Source of the DNA: Dactylis glomerata
Taxonomy: Eukaryota; Streptophyta; Magnoliopsida; Poales; Poaceae
Assembly (NCBI GenBank): GCA_007115705.1
Contig: QXEO01000548.1
Span: forward strand, 8,382,383-8,446,382
Length of the DNA: 64,000 bases
Direction: 5' to 3'
The notes under the pieces are model-generated. The model saw only the letters and a program-made list of their open reading frames with translations, was not told the DNA's origin and did not search any database. Shown here piece after piece: positions 46,571-58,987 of the stretch. Both the position numbers and the translations under genes were made by a program. Positions within the stretch are counted from its first letter, which is position 1. Every line of letters begins with the position of its first letter.

Positions 46571-46839
46571 ACAACTTAGCACATTTTCTTAGTTTCTTCT
46601 CACGAAAAAACAACTCTTGCATTAATTTACATAACACCCCGACCATAACTGACCCTAGACACAGTCATCAATCAGCCATGTAGAGTCCGAGCAACATCTA
46701 AGTTTTGACACCTCATCTTTCCATCCATGTCATTCTAGAGGAGCCATAACCTTTTTCTAAGGGAATCATAATCCTAATCGTTGATGTACATAGATGAATT
46801 TGTTTTCGAGAAAAGATATGATTTTACTGATGAATTAAC
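46571..46839. other. Unassigned sequence between G1 and the LINE
   Basis: AT-rich, 269 bp. I see no gene, repeat or element end in it. Confidence 0.5.
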
Positions 46840-47297
46840 TTTTTTTATAATGGGATTTTTATTACTTAAAGAGTTTTAAGTAGTATTACACCCGACCTCT
46901 GCATAAAGAATGCACACAGCCACTCCACAACAAAGTCTGAATCATAAAGAACAATAAAAGGCGAATTACATATCAGAATGAGAAAGTGTAAGACGCCTAT
47001 GACAAAGGTAGGCCAATCCGTAGATTATGCTGCCAACCATGCTGAGAGAAAAGATGTCTCGCAGTGTCCTCCAGCCTCGTGCACACCTCCATAACGAGGT
47101 CGTGATCCTCCAGGCAGTGAAGCTGCGACCAAACTCGGAGTGTTCTAGTACACCGATAGATCACCTGCAAGAGAGAGCAATTTTTGTTATTAAAAACTTT
47201 GTCATTCCAGCATAGCCAGAGGGACCATATCAAAGCCATTGCTCCCACCCGGAGAGGAATCATATTCTTGTATTCTATACCGTGTAACCAATTCCTA
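46840..47297 (-). pseudogene. LINE 3' end: ORF2 C-terminus and 3' UTR
   Basis: A minus-strand non-LTR retrotransposon. The frame ending at 46997 reads MIPLRVGAMALIWSLWLCWN, DKVFNNKNCSLLQVIYRC and ends HGWQHNLRIGLPLS, the usual C-terminus of plant L1-type ORF2 after the RT zinc-binding domain. Its 3' UTR (46996-46840) ends in a short A run on the minus strand (the T run at 46840-46846). The LINE is cut at 47297, where ARR begins. Bases 47062-47297 are repeated at 63084-63319. Only the tail of the protein is here; RT and endonuclease lie outside the window to the right. Confidence 0.8.
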
Positions 47298-49737
47298 GGT
47301 GGCTACCACCCTTAAAAGAAATTTTTGTGGGTAGTCTAGGTTCTTAGGTTCCAACCAGAAACACCTTGGTGTTAACTTGGCACTGGGTCATCCTTTGAAC
47401 CCATAGTTAGTCTTCATCTTTATTTTCGATTGGTGGGTGTCTATTCACAACCTTGGGTATCAACCTTCCTTATGGTTGCTTGAGGTAACCTTACTCTATT
47501 GTAGAGCTTTCTATCCGGCGGGGTAGTTGTTGAACTACTTTGGACACTGAAGAGTCACTCTTTGGTTCTGTTGATCTTCTTTGGACACTAAAGAGTCACT
47601 CTTTCGGTCAATCATAGGATCAAGATGAGTTGTCTCCTCTTTGGGTCAATCAGAAGACCAAGCTGAGAGGGTATCCTCTCATCATCTCAACTTCCTTATT
47701 ATCATCCTTAGGGGTTCTTCATCTTATGGTTACTTCCTTTATGATACCATTCTATTCCATTCCATTCTGGTAACCTTCCTTGTGATACCATTCTGTTCTT
47801 GTAACCTTTCATGTTGATGAACATCTTCCATTGCGAGTCTTCTTCAACAAAAGGCTTGGGGTTCATCCTTACTGTTTTCCTACGTTTTGGCAGCACTTGC
47901 CTATTATAAGGGGTATAGTGTTCTATCTTCCTAAGGTTAAGGCTTAACGACGCCGTTTCTCATAGGTATGTCTCTCTAGGTTTGTGTTTATTAAACCTCA
48001 TATTCTAACTCTTGGTCAACCTCACTAGTTTTGACAAAAGTTTTATTGGATATGAAACTCAAATTTCCAAATCCCATTTTTTTTGAATTTTTAAAACAAA
48101 ATCTATCGTTCCTAGCTAGGGGTTTTATGACAAAGCTCATGGCAATAATCCTTAATTGCAGATCCTTAGGTTTGCCGTCTCATAAGGAGAATAAGATCCA
48201 TTGCATTAAGTTGGTGTCCTTTCCATTCTTATTGCAGGTAGTAGTTGAATATCATTTCTTCCATGTTGGCTACGCCTTGTGGTGTCTTCTTCTTGTATTT
48301 GTGGTATCCTTTGGTTATCATATCTCACTGAAGTCCTTTTCTTTGTGCATATTCTTGCGTAGTGTCCCTTTTGATTGTGCTTCTGACAAGTGACCTTAGT
48401 CATGGGACAATCTTCAACTGGGTAGTTTATATCACAATAGGAAACTGTTCATGATATTCCTTTGACGTATGTCCTATTTCTTCACAAAGCTGGCAGGTTT
48501 GCAGTGTTATCTCAACACTTTCTCCATCTGAGGGTTGTTGTGGTTGTTCTGGTATTGAGAGTACATCTATTTGGGTTTATGATAGGTTTAGGACTTAGCA
48601 TATATGAGAATTAGATAGAAGGGATCTAAAGAAAATTCCTACCCAACACAGCAAATTGTTTGCAAGATGGATTCTCTTGCCCTGCTGTGCAACCAATACC
48701 TAACAAGCATTCATCACATCAATCAAACTAGTTCTAAAGCACACGAAAAGTACGATCATCCACAAGTTGGTATGACCATAAACGTCTATTACACGTCGTC
48801 TCTTATTATAAATTCCTAAATGGTGGTCCAGCTAAAGCTTCTTGGTTCTCTTCTAGATAGATCCATTGTTCTGGTCCAGCTGCTTCTTTAGCTTTGCAAT
48901 CTATTCATCCTTGGCCTTAATGAGGTCTCCTTGAACACTAAGTTCAGATACCAACTTTTCCAGGTCACTTTGAAGTTGGTTCATGGTTTCCTTCAATGCA
49001 GTTGTATCTTCCTTTTCTTCTTTGAGGTCCTGCTGGGTATTATGAAGTCTCCACTTGAGTCTTTCTCCAAGTTCCTTTATAACTGACCAAGCAGCACATC
49101 TTGCTAATTCTAGAAATGATGTATGCATCTCGGACATGGTAAACATCCAAAGTCCCATCTTTTTATGGTCATCTTCTTTGTTCTTATATAAGTGAACATT
49201 CGAGGTCTCATCTTTTGTGGTTATCTTCTTTATCCTTATATAAATGAACACTCCAAAGTCTCATCTTCTGTAGGTACAACTCCACCTATATTCTTGACCT
49301 TCATCAATCATGGGAAAGCCTTTGTAAACTGCTTCTCCTTGCATTCCCATGCTTAACATGAGGTTCTTCAGGGCTTTGGGAAATTCAGTCTCACTCTTCT
49401 GGGTCATAATCATCACTGGTCCTTAAATAGGTGACACTGAATAGTCATGATCATCACTGGTCCTTAAATAGGTGACGCTGAATAGTCATGATCATCACTG
49501 GTCTTTTCATGATGGATTCGGTGAGGTTAGGCATCTAAAAGTAGAAAGAAGAGTTGTGTAAAACAAAGGAATGTGATAAGTCTTACAAGACAGATTCAGA
49601 CAGATAGGTAGATAAATTTTGTTTGGAAAACAGAAAAGAAGATTTTCTTTGTAGAGGAAAGAATTCCTAGGGGCTTCCTAGTCTATATCCAAACCTAGGG
49701 TCTCGATCCTACAGGCAACCTGGCTCTGATACCATTA
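47298..49737 (-). pseudogene. ARR internal region, left copy: coiled-coil ORF and gag knuckles
   Basis: On the minus strand: primer site TGGTATCAGAGC (49734-49723), then a frame at 49251-48901 containing HTSFLELARCAAWSVIKELG and a coiled coil (QDLKEEKEDTTALKETMNQL), stopped by TAG at 48901. Further on come two degenerate CCHC knuckles: TCQLCEEIGHTSKEY near 48511, whose last Cys is Tyr, and TCQKHNQKGHYARIC near 48390, with a His where Cys is expected. No gag capsid, protease or RT was found. The region before the junction (47298-47700) is rich in repeated ACACTGAAGAGTCACTCTTT-type blocks. It matches 56548-58987. Confidence 0.65.
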
Positions 49738-52674
49738 TGTAGCGCCCTACCTTATCAAAAGACAGCCTGTGTATCTATGCCATTCCCTGGATCAGTAGAT
49801 AGCACCACAGTACAAAATTTAGTAATCATTGCAATAGTATCAATATTATAACGAAAATCCAGTTACAAAGGTCTTCAACCTTACGAGTACACAGCATATA
49901 GCATAGTTGCAATGAGCCTCCATCTTCATCAAGTGCCACAGGCAAACATGTTGGAATGTAAGCTCGAGATCCTACTCCTGGTTCCTTATTCCACAATAAA
50001 AACCTACACGTTTGAATATGCAGCCCCAGAGGGCTCAGTACAACAACGTACTGGCAAATGACACATATTTGTGGCATTTGTAAAAAGACTAAACTATATG
50101 ACATTTGGTTTGTGGATCTCTAAGGCTAATTCTGCAGAAAGCCAATTTTATCCTACAATACTTTTCAAAACCTTTTTCTCAAAATTTTAGTTTATAAGGA
50201 TCAAGACAACCCCCATACATTACATACTGGCCGGTATGTAGTTTCTGGGCGAAACTCAACATAGTTTTTGAAACAACAGAAACCACCACCCCTCGGAGTG
50301 CATGGCCCTGAGCTTCTCCTGATTGTTGCTAGTCAAGTTTTAAAGCATTTAGAAATGGTGATGAGATTCTTCCAATCATTCCATGGCTAGAGACTCAATT
50401 GTCCATTCCGAGGACACGGCTAATCGATTAGATTTTAACACCTTGCAAGGGTTGTGCACTTTCACCTTATCCTTCATTTTACGCCCATACATAAAATGAA
50501 ACAAGACCTTTCAGAAAAAGCATTCAACCAAACTAGTCTGACCGTACCCCCTATATTATGCTACCACCTCATGTCAGTACTCTTGGTTGAACCCTTAATC
50601 ATACTCAATCAAGACAGAGCCCATAATGTCATAAGGCTGCACTAGAAGTACTTTAATCATGGAAGCCATATTAATCTCTTGAATCCTGAGTGGCCATCCC
50701 GAGCAGCATCCTGAGCTACACATCTGTCCTAGCATGTGCCCCAGGACCCACCTACTTCACTTTCTATCACATGCCACTCCACCCAGGTAGTTCATTTTAG
50801 TTGAAGTTGTTAATTTATTCACAAAACAACTTTTCAGGTAATCAAAGCATAGCATCAAATATTCAGGTATTTAGCATCCTACCAGGTGGTGTTTGAGGGA
50901 TAGCTACTCACTACTAGGATCTAGCACTTTGTAAATAGTTGAACATTCACCTATCATGCATACTACTGAAAAAACACTAATGCACAATAAAAATAGGTAG
51001 AAGATATGTGTGTCACTTGCCTTTTTGAAGAATACGATCTTTCACTCTTCTCTCAACTAAGCACATAGCTCTTCGCACAAACTATAGCACAAGAAATAGC
51101 AATACATAAACAAACCATACAAACACATTCAAACAAGACAAACAATTGAAAAGTGTTTGTTTAACAATTTAGTTTTATTAGGATGTTATGATAGGAGAGA
51201 TATGGCAAATGAATCATGAGTTGTGAGATATGGCTTTTGAGAACTTAGTTGGGAAAGATCAATATGATTTGAGAGGCATGATTTGGTTTAGGCAAAATAA
51301 TATTGACAAAGTCTTTATGCTTTATTAAAGCATGAATGAGTTTGGGAATAGCTCATCTTATATTTACTAATTGGAGGCACCGTAGGAGGCTCCACGTTAA
51401 TTCTGGATGTTAAGAAACTTTGTCCATCCGATTAACGTATGATGCGTTGGCCGCCATTGGATGAAATCATGCGCCCTCCGTCGTACGCAAGTGAGTCGTG
51501 CTCTTGCTGGTATCTCTCTGTTTCCGTCAAAAAAAGAGGAAAGAAAATCAAAGCGTGAAGGTCCTCCTAGGTCTGGCGATGAGAACTTGATTTTGGCATC
51601 CATCTAATCTTGGTCTGGCTCCGATTGATTCGGCTAATGCATGGTAAGAAGCAACCTTTGCCTCATCTGGATCTGGTAGGGATGCGTGAGTTTAATCCGG
51701 CAGGCGTCAGCCATGCATGCGCTCTGCCAGATTAATATTTGTGTTATGCCCATGAGATTAATGTGGCCGACTCTGCCCGCCCGTCTGCCGAACATCCAGC
51801 TTCTCCTAGCTAGGTCCGTCTGGCCATAAAATCTTAAAATTTTCAGGTAATTTTGAGGTACTCCTAGCAAGGTTGTAATCCTGGTTTGGCTCCGGCTAAT
51901 TAGGCCAGTGCATGGTATAGAAGCATCCTCTGCTTTCATGCAGCCTCGCTCTCCGCATCAGGTAAATTGCGCCTCCGATCATCCATGGTTGTTGTTTTAA
52001 AAAAAGTTTCCATACATGGCTGCAACGGAAGTATTTTAATGACACTAAACGTCAGATTTGTGCAGCAATTTTCCACAGCGTTGGCAGGAAAGTAAGCATA
52101 GTCTTCTCAATCCGCTAATTTGATATGGTAAAAGGTAAGACCATGCATTGTTATAGGTACGATGTAATTCATATCTAAATTCTAGAATTCTCATTTGTCG
52201 TAAAACAGTAAAAAAAATGTTGTTTTACAATACTATGGACATGAACATGTCGTATTTCCATTGATTCCCTCTCACATGATTTCTTAAGTAAATTTAGTTG
52301 TAAATTACCGGCAAAACTTCATTTAATAGTCGTTGTGCACTGGGTGTTTTTGTCACTATATTTTAATTTTTACAGGGCACCATGTACACACGTATATAAA
52401 GGAAAATCAAGTTAGTATGTTTAGATTCTTTACACGAGAAGAATCAGTTAATACGATTAATAAGTGTCAAGGTCACTGGAATAAGGTACTCATTTATTTT
52501 AATTCTACTTTTTGTCTAATAATCCAATAGCACAAACTTATTGTATAATTTGTTTCTCTTATCGAGCTGCAATCTAACCATGCCAGTGATCACTGTGCAA
52601 ACTGCAAAGATATTATATTAGTTGTTCACCAGGTACCCGGTTAATTATGTGGAACTTTGAGTCACTGTATTCTA

Positions 52675-52848
52675 CTTCCTCCGTTTCAAAATATAATTTG
52701 TTTTAGCCCATCATTACCACACATGTATCTAGATGCTTTTTAGTATATAGATCCACTCTTTTTGCTTCTAACCTGTATACTAAAAGATGTCTACATACAT
52801 GTATGACAATGATGGGCTAAAACATCTTATATTTTGAAACGAAGGGAG
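52675..52848 (+). mobile_element. Stowaway MITE (174 bp) within HEL
   Basis: Inverted repeats CTTCCTCCGTTTCAAAATAT and CTCCCTTCGTTTCAAAATAT, flanked by the TA duplication at 52673-52674 and 52849-52850. The interior is also palindromic (TTTTAGCCCATCATT near 52708 and AATGATGGGCTAAAA near 52808). Tc1/mariner-type non-autonomous element. Confidence 0.92.
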
Positions 52849-53974
52849 TACACACTTACGGAGATTTCTTTTGGTATAATATCGTGGCAACTTATTTAAA
52901 AAATATGTACACCAAGGACTGTTTGTACATTTAATCTTGCTACCTCAAAACTACTTTAGTAATGTAGAACTTCACAAACCGGCCAGTGCAGTGCTTTCCA
53001 GTTTTAGTATCCAATCTTTCTCTGCGACAATATTTATAGTTTAAAAACTGCCCTGCCCTGCAGTGTACTGCTAGAAATCATATTTAAAGACATGACATAA
53101 CACTACACGTGGGAATAGTCAGTTGCTTTTCGATGGAGAAATAATTTCTTGCTGTTGTAAAAAAAATTGTATTGCAAGATACATATACATTATGTTGGAT
53201 AAGTCTACCAGTTGGTCCTTTCATAAGTCTTTCAGTCATGGTGTTTGTTATCAATGGAGAATTAGTCTCTTGATACAACATAAATTTGCACTCAAAGATA
53301 TATATATACAATTTCCAGCATCTCAATATTGATAAGTTAATCGGCCAAGTTTTTTTTGTCCAATATTAGTACTTCAAAATTTAAATTTAAATATGAATTG
53401 GCACATAGGGTACAAGATGCAACGTGGTTTAGAAAATAACACGTTCACACTATGGCTTATAATTCTTTTTGGATACTATCACAAAGAACATGCAATGTGG
53501 CTTAGCACCAATTTTATATGTTCACTAATCGTGCAATTTTTGGTGCAATTTTTGTTGGTCGATGGAGTTCCACACAAAACAATGTTTTCCGTACTAAGGA
53601 TTTTGATTATGACAACAAATTATTAGATTAAAAATTATTTAATGTCTACTCAAAGATCTAAGATTTAAGACTATGGGCTAAACAATAGTTGTTGTTTGCC
53701 AAGTTGAGAAGCATTGAAATTAATCTTCCAGCCAAGCTAAAAATTTAAATGAAATCATAAGATCATATAGATGACAATCTTATTAAGGTTATGCTATATT
53801 GTAAGTTGAACAAGAGAATAAAAAAATCTCAAGTTACATCTAAAAAGTATGGATATTGTTGTGACCATTAAAGCGTGCATAAAGAATGAGTCTATTTAAG
53901 AAAAATTGAAACAATTTATATACCTTTCATCCAACATGGTCCTAAAATAGAAATGTGCTTATCAGCATAGCTAG

Positions 53975-53992
53975 CCCGTGCAGTAGCACGGG
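53975..53992 (+). terminator. Helitron 3' hairpin
   Basis: Stem CCCGTGC and GCACGGG with loop AGTA, close to the CTAG end. It acts as the replication stop signal in Helitrons. Confidence 0.9.
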
Positions 53993-56481
53993 TTGATGAC
54001 TAGTGTGAATAGTTCACATAAGTGGCAAATAGTGCAACAACAATACTATTGAATAAGTGTGACAACAATTACTCATAAATAGCATCTATTGCACTTGGGC
54101 AATGGGCAAAGGTTCATGAAGCATTGAAGTACTCAATTCACTCATTTGCAAATTGAATAGTTCAACACAAGTAAACAAGTTGAGGTAGGCATAGGATTGT
54201 GTATGAATGATTGACATTTGAGAACATAGCTCAAAGGGTTCATTGAACATTATGAAGTATGTTCATATGCTATGGTAGTAGAATTGAATCAACACCACCA
54301 TAGCAACAACAGAATCTATGATTGAGACAAATTCATATTCTACTCAAGTAGCACAATTACAATTTGAATATATATATGAATTAGACATAATATGTTTAGA
54401 TGAACAAGATATGGATCAAGGTGATGTCAAGATGATGTTTGATAGCTAGCTATGAACATAGGGTTTACTAAAGTAGAAGGAAACATTAGTTGAAAAGGAA
54501 TAGAATTAATCTATATAGGAAATACTCAAATTCTCATATTAGAATTTGAATAATTGTTAAATGGTTCAATAAAATATGAGAGTGATACTAATGGTTAGCT
54601 TGCAGTAAAACAAAGTCACTGCAATTGGAATCATTCAAAAATGAGTTTTAGAATTCAAATTATGATTAGAATAGTGATTTGGACAAATTTGAATGCACAA
54701 AGTGTGTGCACGTATCAAATTTGATGTTTCTTGATTCTATGATGTTCTACATGAGTAGAGGATTCCATAGACTACAAATTTATAATTTTTGGAGAGATAG
54801 AACAAAAGATATGAATTAAATAAGCTAACAGAAGTGTTTGAATCAAATTGAAAATAGTTTCAAATTGAATACTGAACCTATGAATTATAAGTGCACTACT
54901 GGATTGTACATATTCTAAGGTTTCCAATGATATATTATTTGTTATTTTTGGACCTATAGATCAAAATATATGATTTTCTGAAGATTTGGATGAAATCTGA
55001 TTCAAAAATCTAATTTGAATCTGTTTTAATCCGAGAGTCGCCACGTGGTCATTTCCTATTGGTGCATACCGATTCGGTCGGATCATGCACGTGGGCCATT
55101 GGATTATAAGAGGATTGGATGGTCCAGATCTGACCATACCGATTCGCATAAGTGATCTGTTCCTATCACTTGGATCTAGATCCAACGGTTGTCAGAGAAG
55201 AAGAGAGAGGAGCTCACCCAGCTAGGGTTTTAGGTCGTCGCCGGCGAGATCCGTGGTCCGGGTGTGAACGTCGGCGTGGTTCTGGACTTCCTCGGAGCTG
55301 ATGGACTGGTGGACGGTGGGAGGAATGGCTCGGCGAGCACGTCTGCGTGAGCGGCGTCGTCGATTTCTTCCTCGGTCGAAGAGGTGACACGGCTGGAGGC
55401 GGGCGCGCATCGGTGAGCCTCGGGAGAACACCGGAGTGACCAATTTCCTACACAAAGGAGGTGGACAAGGGTGTCAAACAGTGCGCCGGTTCAAGGGGAG
55501 AGAGGGGGTGTCCCGCGCGGGCGTCAGGGTCACCTGAAATCGCCGGAATTGGCGTTGCACCGTGTCGGAATCTGCGAGCGTCGACGAGGAATTCTGTGGC
55601 GGCTAGTCGATGTCCTCGGGGAGAAGTAAAGGGGAGAAAGAGAGGGGAGTCGGGGCTATTTAAGGGCGAGGTCGACTTGGAGGAGGGGCTAGGGTATCGA
55701 GCGGGGAGAGGCGATGGACGGCTCGGGAGCGTGCCGTGCTCTCCCAGGACACTGACCAGAGGAGGAGGATGATTCCGATAGGTGGGGTCCACCTATCGGC
55801 GGGAGGGAGAGAGAGGTAGGATACCCTTTTGAGTTAGACTCCGGGATGGGCCGTGGGCCTCTTTCGGGGCTGGGCCGAATGGCTCCCCGGCGGCCTTTTC
55901 TTCTTTTTCAATTTCTTTTTCCTTTTTCTTTTCTGATTTCTATTTTATTTTCTATCTTTTGCAAAAATGCATCAAATCAACTCAAACCCTTTTCAGAAAT
56001 TTTGTAAAATTCACAGCAGGGTTCTAAACCAATATGAAACAAGTTTTCAAGAACAAAATACTATTTTGAATAAGACTTCTTTGATTAGCAAGGAGGGCTT
56101 GCTTGCATAAAATAATAGAAATAGGGTTTGAAATCAATTCTTTCTAAAATAGTAAAATAATAGTTTATAAAATAATAATTGAAAAACACACTCAATTATA
56201 GTTTGAAAAAGCAAACCTATATTGAATAAAGCAAATTTTGTAAAACAATCATTTGCAAGCAAGCTTGCATAAAGTTGAGTAAAAGCAAGAATATAATATT
56301 TTGGTTTTTGGTTTTTCTCATAGAAGTTCTTCATGAAATAATAGAAAGTTTAAAAAAGTTTTATACTAAAGCTTTTAAATAAACTCAAAAAGTTTTAAAT
56401 CCCTGTGAATTTTCAATCAACACTTACAAAACAAAAGCAAAAAAATTTGCCCAAAATTTGATAAAATTTTGGGATGTTACA

Positions 56482-58987
56482 GACTACCACCCTTAAAAGA
56501 AATCTCGTCCCCGAGATTGGAGAGGCTAGAAAGAAAGTAGGTATTGGGTTACCTAGGTGGCTACTACCCTTAAAAGAAATTTTTGTGGGTAGTCTGGGTT
56601 CTTAGGTTCCAACCAGAAACACCTTGGTGTTAACTTGGCACTGGGTCATCCTTTGAACCCATAGTTAGTCTTCATCTTTATTTCTGATTGGTGGGTTTCT
56701 ATTCAGAACCTTGGGTATCAACCTTCCTTATGGTTGCTTGAGGTAACCTTACTCTATTGTAGAGCTTTCTATCCGGCGGGGTAGTTGTTGAACTACTTTG
56801 GACACTGAAGAGTCACTCTTCGGTTTTGTTGATCTTCTTTGGACACTAAATAGTCACTCTTTCGGTCAATCATAGGATCAAGATGAGTTGTCTCCTCTTT
56901 GGGTCAATCAGAAGACCAAGCTGAGAGGGTATCCTCTCATCATCTCAACTTCCTTATTATCATCCTTAGGGGTTCTTCATCTTATGGTTACTTCCTTTAT
57001 GATACCATTCTATTCCATTCCATTCTGGTAACCTTCCTTGTGATACCATTCCGTTCTTGTAACCTTTCATGTTGATGAACATCTTCCATTGCCAGTCTTC
57101 TTCAACAAAAGGCTTGGGGTTCATCCTTACTGTTTTTCTACGTTTTGGCATGCCTAATATAAGGGGTATAGTGTTCTATCTTCCTAAGGTTAAGGCTTAA
57201 CGATGCCATTTCTCATAGGTATGTCTCTCTAGGTTTGTGTTTATTAAACCTCATATTCTAACTCTTGGTCAACCTCACTAGTTTTGACAAAAGTTTTATT
57301 GGATATGAAACTCAAATTTCCAAATCCCATTTTTTTTGAATTTTTAAAACAAAATCTATCGTTCCTAGCTAGGGGTTTTATGACAAAGCTCATGGCAATA
57401 ATCCTTAATTGCAGATCCTTACATTTGCCGTCTCATAAGGAGAATAAGATCCGTTGCATTAAGTTGGTGTCCTTTCCATTCTTATTGCAGGTAGTAGTTG
57501 AATATCATTTCTTCCATGTTGGCTACACCTTGTGGTGTCTTCTTGTATTTGTGGTATCCTTTGGTTATCCTATCTCACTGAAGTCCTTTTCTTTGTGCAT
57601 TTTCTTGCGTAGTGTCCCTTTTGATTGTGCTTCTGACAAGTGACCTTAGTCATGGGACAATCTTCAACTGGGTAGTTTATATCACTATAGGAAACTGTTC
57701 ATGATATTCCTTTGACGTATGTCCTATTTCTTCACAAAGCTGGCAGGTTTGCAGTGTTATGTCAACACTTTCTCCATCTGAGGGTTGTTGTGGTTGTTCT
57801 GGTGTTGAGAGTACATCTATTTGGGTTTAGGATAGGTTTAGGACTTAGCATAGATGAGAATTAGATAGAAGGTATCTAAAGAAAATTCCTACCCAACACA
57901 GCAAATTGTTTGCAAGATGGATTCTCTTGACCTGCTGTGCAACCAATACCTAACAAGCATTCATCACATCAATCAAACTAGTTCTAAAACACACAAAAAG
58001 TATGATCATCCACAAGTTGGTATGACCATAAACGTTTATTACACGTCGTCTCTTATTATAAATTCCTAAATGGTGGTCCAGCTAAAGCTTCTTGGTTCTC
58101 TTCTAGACAGATCCATTGTTGTGGTCCGGCTGCTTCTTTAGCTTTGCAATCTGTTCATCCTTGGTCTTCATGAGGTCTCCTTGAACACTAAGTTCAGATA
58201 CCAACTTTTCCATGTCACTTTGAAGTTGGTTCATGGTTTCCTTCAATGCAGGTGTATCTTCCTTTTCTTCTTTGAGGTCCTGTTGGGTATTATAAAGTCT
58301 CCACTTGAGTCTTTCTCCAAGTTCCTTTATAGCTGACCAAGCAGCACATCTTGCTGATTCTAGAAATGATGTATGCATCTCGGAGTTGGTAAACATCCAA
58401 AGTCCCATCTTTTTATGGTCATCTTCTTTGTTCTTATATAAGTGAACATTCGAGGTCTCATCTTTTGTGGTTATCTTCTTTATCCTTATATAAATGAACA
58501 CTCCAAAGTCTCATCTTCTGTAGGTACAACTCCAGCTATATTCTTGACCTTCATCAATCATGGGAAATCCTTTGTAAACTGCTTCTCCTTGCATTCCCAT
58601 GCTTAACATGAGGTTCTTTAGGGCTTTGGGAAATTCAGTCTCACTCTTCAGGGTCATAATCATCACTGGTCCTTAAATAGGTGACACTGAATAGTCATGA
58701 TCATCACTGGTGCTTAAATAGGTGACGCTGAATAGTCATGATCATCACTGGTCTTTTCATGATGGATTCGGTGAGGTTAGGCATCTAAAAGTAGAAAGAA
58801 GAGTTGTGTAAAACAAATGAATGTGATAAGTCTTACAAGACAGATTCAGGCAGATAGGTAGATAAATTTTGTTTGGAAAACTAAAAAGAGGATTTTCTTT
58901 GTAGAGGAAAGAATTCCTAGGGGCTTCCTAGTCTATATCCAAACCTAGGGTCTTGATCCTACAGGCAACCTGGCTCAGATACCATTC
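56482..58987 (-). other. ARR internal region, complete right copy
   Basis: 2506 bp. The primer site (58984-58973) reads TGGTATCTGAGC, one mismatch to the initiator-Met match. The inner end on the minus strand is GGTGGTAGTC, a weak polypurine tract, followed by the next LTR. It holds the coiled-coil ORF (58501-58103) and gag-knuckle remnants. The rest is noncoding. Confidence 0.7.
58103..58501 (-). CDS. ARR coiled-coil ORF (132 codons)
   Basis: The best preserved frame of the ARR interior, shortly after the primer site, in the position where G1 has its extra ORF. It reads HTSFLESARCAAWSAIKELG, then ERLKWRLYNTQQDLKEEKED, then a heptad-type coiled coil (MNQLQSDMEKLVSEL) and ends QPDHNNGSV. The left copy (49251-48901) has the same protein with a premature TAG. 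The frame enters from upstream without a convincing ATG close to the primer site, so the true start is unclear. The helical Ala-rich block before the coiled coil is unlike capsid. Function unknown. It may be an accessory protein, or a remnant of a longer ORF of the autonomous partner. Confidence 0.45.
   Translation of the reverse strand: MFIYIRIKKITTKDETSNVHLYKNKEDDHKKMGLWMFTNSEMHTSFLESARCAAWSAIKELGERLKWRLYNTQQDLKEEKEDTPALKETMNQLQSDMEKLVSELSVQGDLMKTKDEQIAKLKKQPDHNNGSV

Larger units (their letters stand above)
51356..54003 (+). mobile_element. HEL: non-autonomous Helitron (2648 bp)
   Basis: It starts TCTTATATTTACTAA and ends GATGACTAG, inserted between A (51355) and T (54004). A perfect 7-bp stem, CCCGTGC-AGTA-GCACGGG (53975-53992), lies seven bases before the terminal CTAG. 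The other ARR LTR has the uninterrupted site at 60606/60607, so both ends are exact. No Rep/helicase sequence is present. I recognise no captured gene; short ORFs such as 51397-51603, 51634-51939, 53084-53326 and 53393-53626 lack recognisable motifs. It contains a Stowaway MITE. Confidence 0.95.
49738..56481 (-). repeat. ARR LTR, left copy, containing HEL
   Basis: 4096 bp after removing HEL (51356-54003), exactly the length of the right copy. A minus-strand TATA-like TTAAATA is at 55663-55657, in a GC-rich segment (55040-55900) that is probably the promoter and leader. ORFs such as 55461-55772 fall in this segment and are not genes. Confidence 0.88.

Noticed and set aside
46571..46839. Possible host gene fragment between G1 and the LINE
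   Set aside because: No open frame of note, no splice pattern, no motif.
55461..55772. GC-rich ORFs in the ARR LTR (also 62064-62387)
   Set aside because: They lie in the presumed promoter and leader region and are altered between the two LTR copies.
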